Made by a program: the position numbers and the translations under genes
The notes under the pieces: model-generated
The model's input: the letters and a program-made list of their open reading frames with translations, nothing else
The model's database searches: none
What the model was told of the DNA's origin: nothing
DNA from: Candidatus Dojkabacteria bacterium
Lineage (GTDB): Bacteria; Patescibacteriota; Dojkabacteria; SC72
Length of the DNA: 22,049 bases
Assembly (NCBI GenBank): GCA_011620305.1
Contig: WOZL01000089.1
Coordinates: 1 to 22,049 of the forward strand
Direction of reading: 5' to 3'
In this document: one piece after another, positions 20,785 through 22,049 of the stretch
Layout: each line of letters opens with the position of its first letter
Position numbering within the stretch: position 1 is the stretch's first letter

Positions 20785-22049
20785 ATGGAAAATAGTAAGA
20801 AGAAATATTTATTAATCCTTGGTTCATTTTTAGTTGTTTTGCTTTTAGCGGTTGTTGGGTTATTCATCTATGAGTATACGCGAATAAAACCTAATAACGT
20901 ACGTTTTAGTAATATTACTTCTAGTTCAGTTACAGTAAGCTGGAATACAAAGAAACCTACCTCAGCATCAGTTATAGCTTTTGAGGGGAACACCTCTTTA
21001 CCTGTAAGACTGTTTGGTTTTGATAAAGAGAAGTTTTATGATACTAGGGATGTAAAAAAAGCGGAGTTAGAGGCTATAGAAAGAACTTCTGAAAAGGTCG
21101 CCGAGGATGGAGACTATACTATTTCATCAAACGAGATTGAGACAGAGGTTGTTGTTACAGATAGGGGAGATTACTATACTCATCATGTTTCAGTAAATGG
21201 ATTAGATCCTGAGAAAGAATATTCTTTTATGATAGGGGATGAATATCTATATAGGAAGGTAGAGGATGTTAATAATAATATGGTAGTTTCAACTTTAGAG
21301 ATACCTGAAGAGGTTAAGAGTCCTTTTCCTGCTTATGGATCTGTTATGGATGCTCAAAATCAAAGTGAATTACCGATTGATCAGCTTGCAGTTATTAGTG
21401 ATGGTATTGTTTATTTTAATTATTATGAAAACACTACTGGGGGAAGAAGTAATCTCTTCTCAAGTGTTCTTAGTAATTCTGGGACTTGGTATATTGATGT
21501 TTCTTCTGCTATTGATGAAGAAGGGGTTCCTTTCTTCCAAGCTTATGATAGTGTTGAGCATGAATTTATGATTGAATTAACTTTAGATGCTGGATCATTT
21601 GGTGTTTGGGAGAAAAAAGAAATTAATGGGAGTAATTCACCAACTCCTCCAATTATAATTAACTATCCAAGCTCAGGAGACGATGATGATGTTTCTACTA
21701 CTAAGATAAGTTCTGTATTAGATGCATTTGTTCAGAAGGTATTCGCTTATAGGGATCCATCTACTAAACCATCGGATGTAGATTGTGATAGTACAGCTAT
21801 TAAACTTGATTTTCTTAATTATTGTGGTCCATGTGTTAAGAAATGTAGTGATGGTATATATTATGGACCTTATACTTGTCCACAAAGCACTTTATGTTCT
21901 AGAAATTGTGTTGATTGTGATAATCCAGATGAACCTGGTGGAGAAAATCCTATCACTTGTGGCGGTTATGCTCTGAATACAGTCAAAAAATATGGGTCAG
22001 ATTGTAAAGTCTGTAGTAAGCGACCTAGTGGTAGTTATTATATTGGGGC
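20785..22049 (+). CDS. Membrane-anchored FN3-like, cysteine-rich surface protein (3' partial)
   Basis: An open frame of 421 codons runs from the ATG at 20785 to the window end with no stop; an in-frame TAA at 20761 lies just upstream. A short basic start (MENSKKKY) precedes a helix at about residues 8-29. An FN3 / purple-acid-phosphatase-N-like domain starts at NNVRFSNITSSSVTVSWNT (about 37-66). It is interrupted by a charged ~55-residue insertion (about 73-128) and resumes with YYTHHVSVNGLDPEKEYSFM (about 131-150). Another beta-rich region (about 190-305) follows, with Ser/Thr/Asp linkers. The visible end is cysteine-rich: 11 Cys between residues 334 and 410 (CGPC, then CSRNCVDC, then CKVC), suggesting disulfide knots or metal binding outside the cell. 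It shares its TM-FN3 plan with the small protein at 288-680. Function unknown. Confidence 0.78.
   Translation, partial: MENSKKKYLLILGSFLVVLLLAVVGLFIYEYTRIKPNNVRFSNITSSSVTVSWNTKKPTSASVIAFEGNTSLPVRLFGFDKEKFYDTRDVKKAELEAIERTSEKVAEDGDYTISSNEIETEVVVTDRGDYYTHHVSVNGLDPEKEYSFMIGDEYLYRKVEDVNNNMVVSTLEIPEEVKSPFPAYGSVMDAQNQSELPIDQLAVISDGIVYFNYYENTTGGRSNLFSSVLSNSGTWYIDVSSAIDEEGVPFFQAYDSVEHEFMIELTLDAGSFGVWEKKEINGSNSPTPPIIINYPSSGDDDDVSTTKISSVLDAFVQKVFAYRDPSTKPSDVDCDSTAIKLDFLNYCGPCVKKCSDGIYYGPYTCPQSTLCSRNCVDCDNPDEPGGENPITCGGYALNTVKKYGSDCKVCSKRPSGSYYIG

Noticed and set aside
20706..20867. 54-residue N-terminal extension of rsmE
   Set aside because: It crosses the divergent gene and its promoter region, has no RsmE similarity, and the ATG at 20705 gives the normal family start with a well-placed extended -10.
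1..22049. CRISPR arrays, tRNA/rRNA genes, insertion sequences, prophage genes
   Set aside because: No regularly spaced repeats, cloverleaf-like segments, transposase motifs or terminal inverted repeats were found by reading. Coding density leaves little room.

Overview
This AT-rich window reads like a piece of a small, fast-evolving bacterial genome of the Candidate Phyla Radiation (Patescibacteria). A Dojkabacteria/WS6- or Microgenomates-like lineage is only a guess. The reasons are an alanyl-tRNA synthetase that stops right after its editing domain, an IF-2 that starts at the G domain, very tight gene packing, few Shine-Dalgarno sites, and several proteins that hang Ig/FN3-like domains on a transmembrane helix instead of a lipoprotein anchor. 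All reading frames are intact with the standard bacterial code, but only one of 18 visible stop codons is TGA.

Layout. Positions 1-680 (+) hold the 3' end of an Ig-like surface protein and a small membrane-anchored FN3-like protein. Positions 654-12252 (-) are a long run of nine co-directional genes. In transcription order they are a sortase, a membrane-tethered extracellular solute-binding protein, a two-TM Ig/FN3 surface protein, alaS, the RuvX/YqgF nuclease-like gene, mltG, an LCP (LytR-CpsA-Psr) ligase, holA, and a DUF11-like surface protein with a TPQTG sorting-type motif. The sortase, alaS and probably the last gene have their own promoters. Positions 12340-18954 (+) carry expression and RNA-turnover genes: dnaJ (followed by a clear intrinsic terminator), nusA-infB, and rpsO-pnp (with a near-consensus promoter before rpsO). 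Positions 18951-20705 (-) carry two rRNA methyltransferase genes, rsmE and an RsmB/RsmF-type gene. From 20785 (+) a large FN3-like, cysteine-rich surface protein runs off the window end.

How the genes fit together. The minus-strand block joins cell-envelope construction (MltG glycan-strand cleavage, LCP glycopolymer attachment, sortase, surface proteins) to housekeeping genes in an alaS-ruvX-mltG order also known from Firmicutes. The plus-strand block is the classic nusA-infB and rpsO-pnp pairing. No tRNA, rRNA, CRISPR array, insertion sequence or prophage gene is visible, and no stretch over 300 bases lacks a gene.

The most interesting signal is regulatory. The sortase, alaS and rsmE genes each have an extended -10 element (TGN plus a TATAAT-like hexamer) exactly seven bases before the ATG. 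That geometry predicts transcripts that begin at the start codon (leaderless mRNAs). The second theme is a surface system of a sortase, a candidate substrate with an unusually long cytoplasmic tail, a solute-binding protein without transporter genes, and cysteine-rich FN3 proteins.
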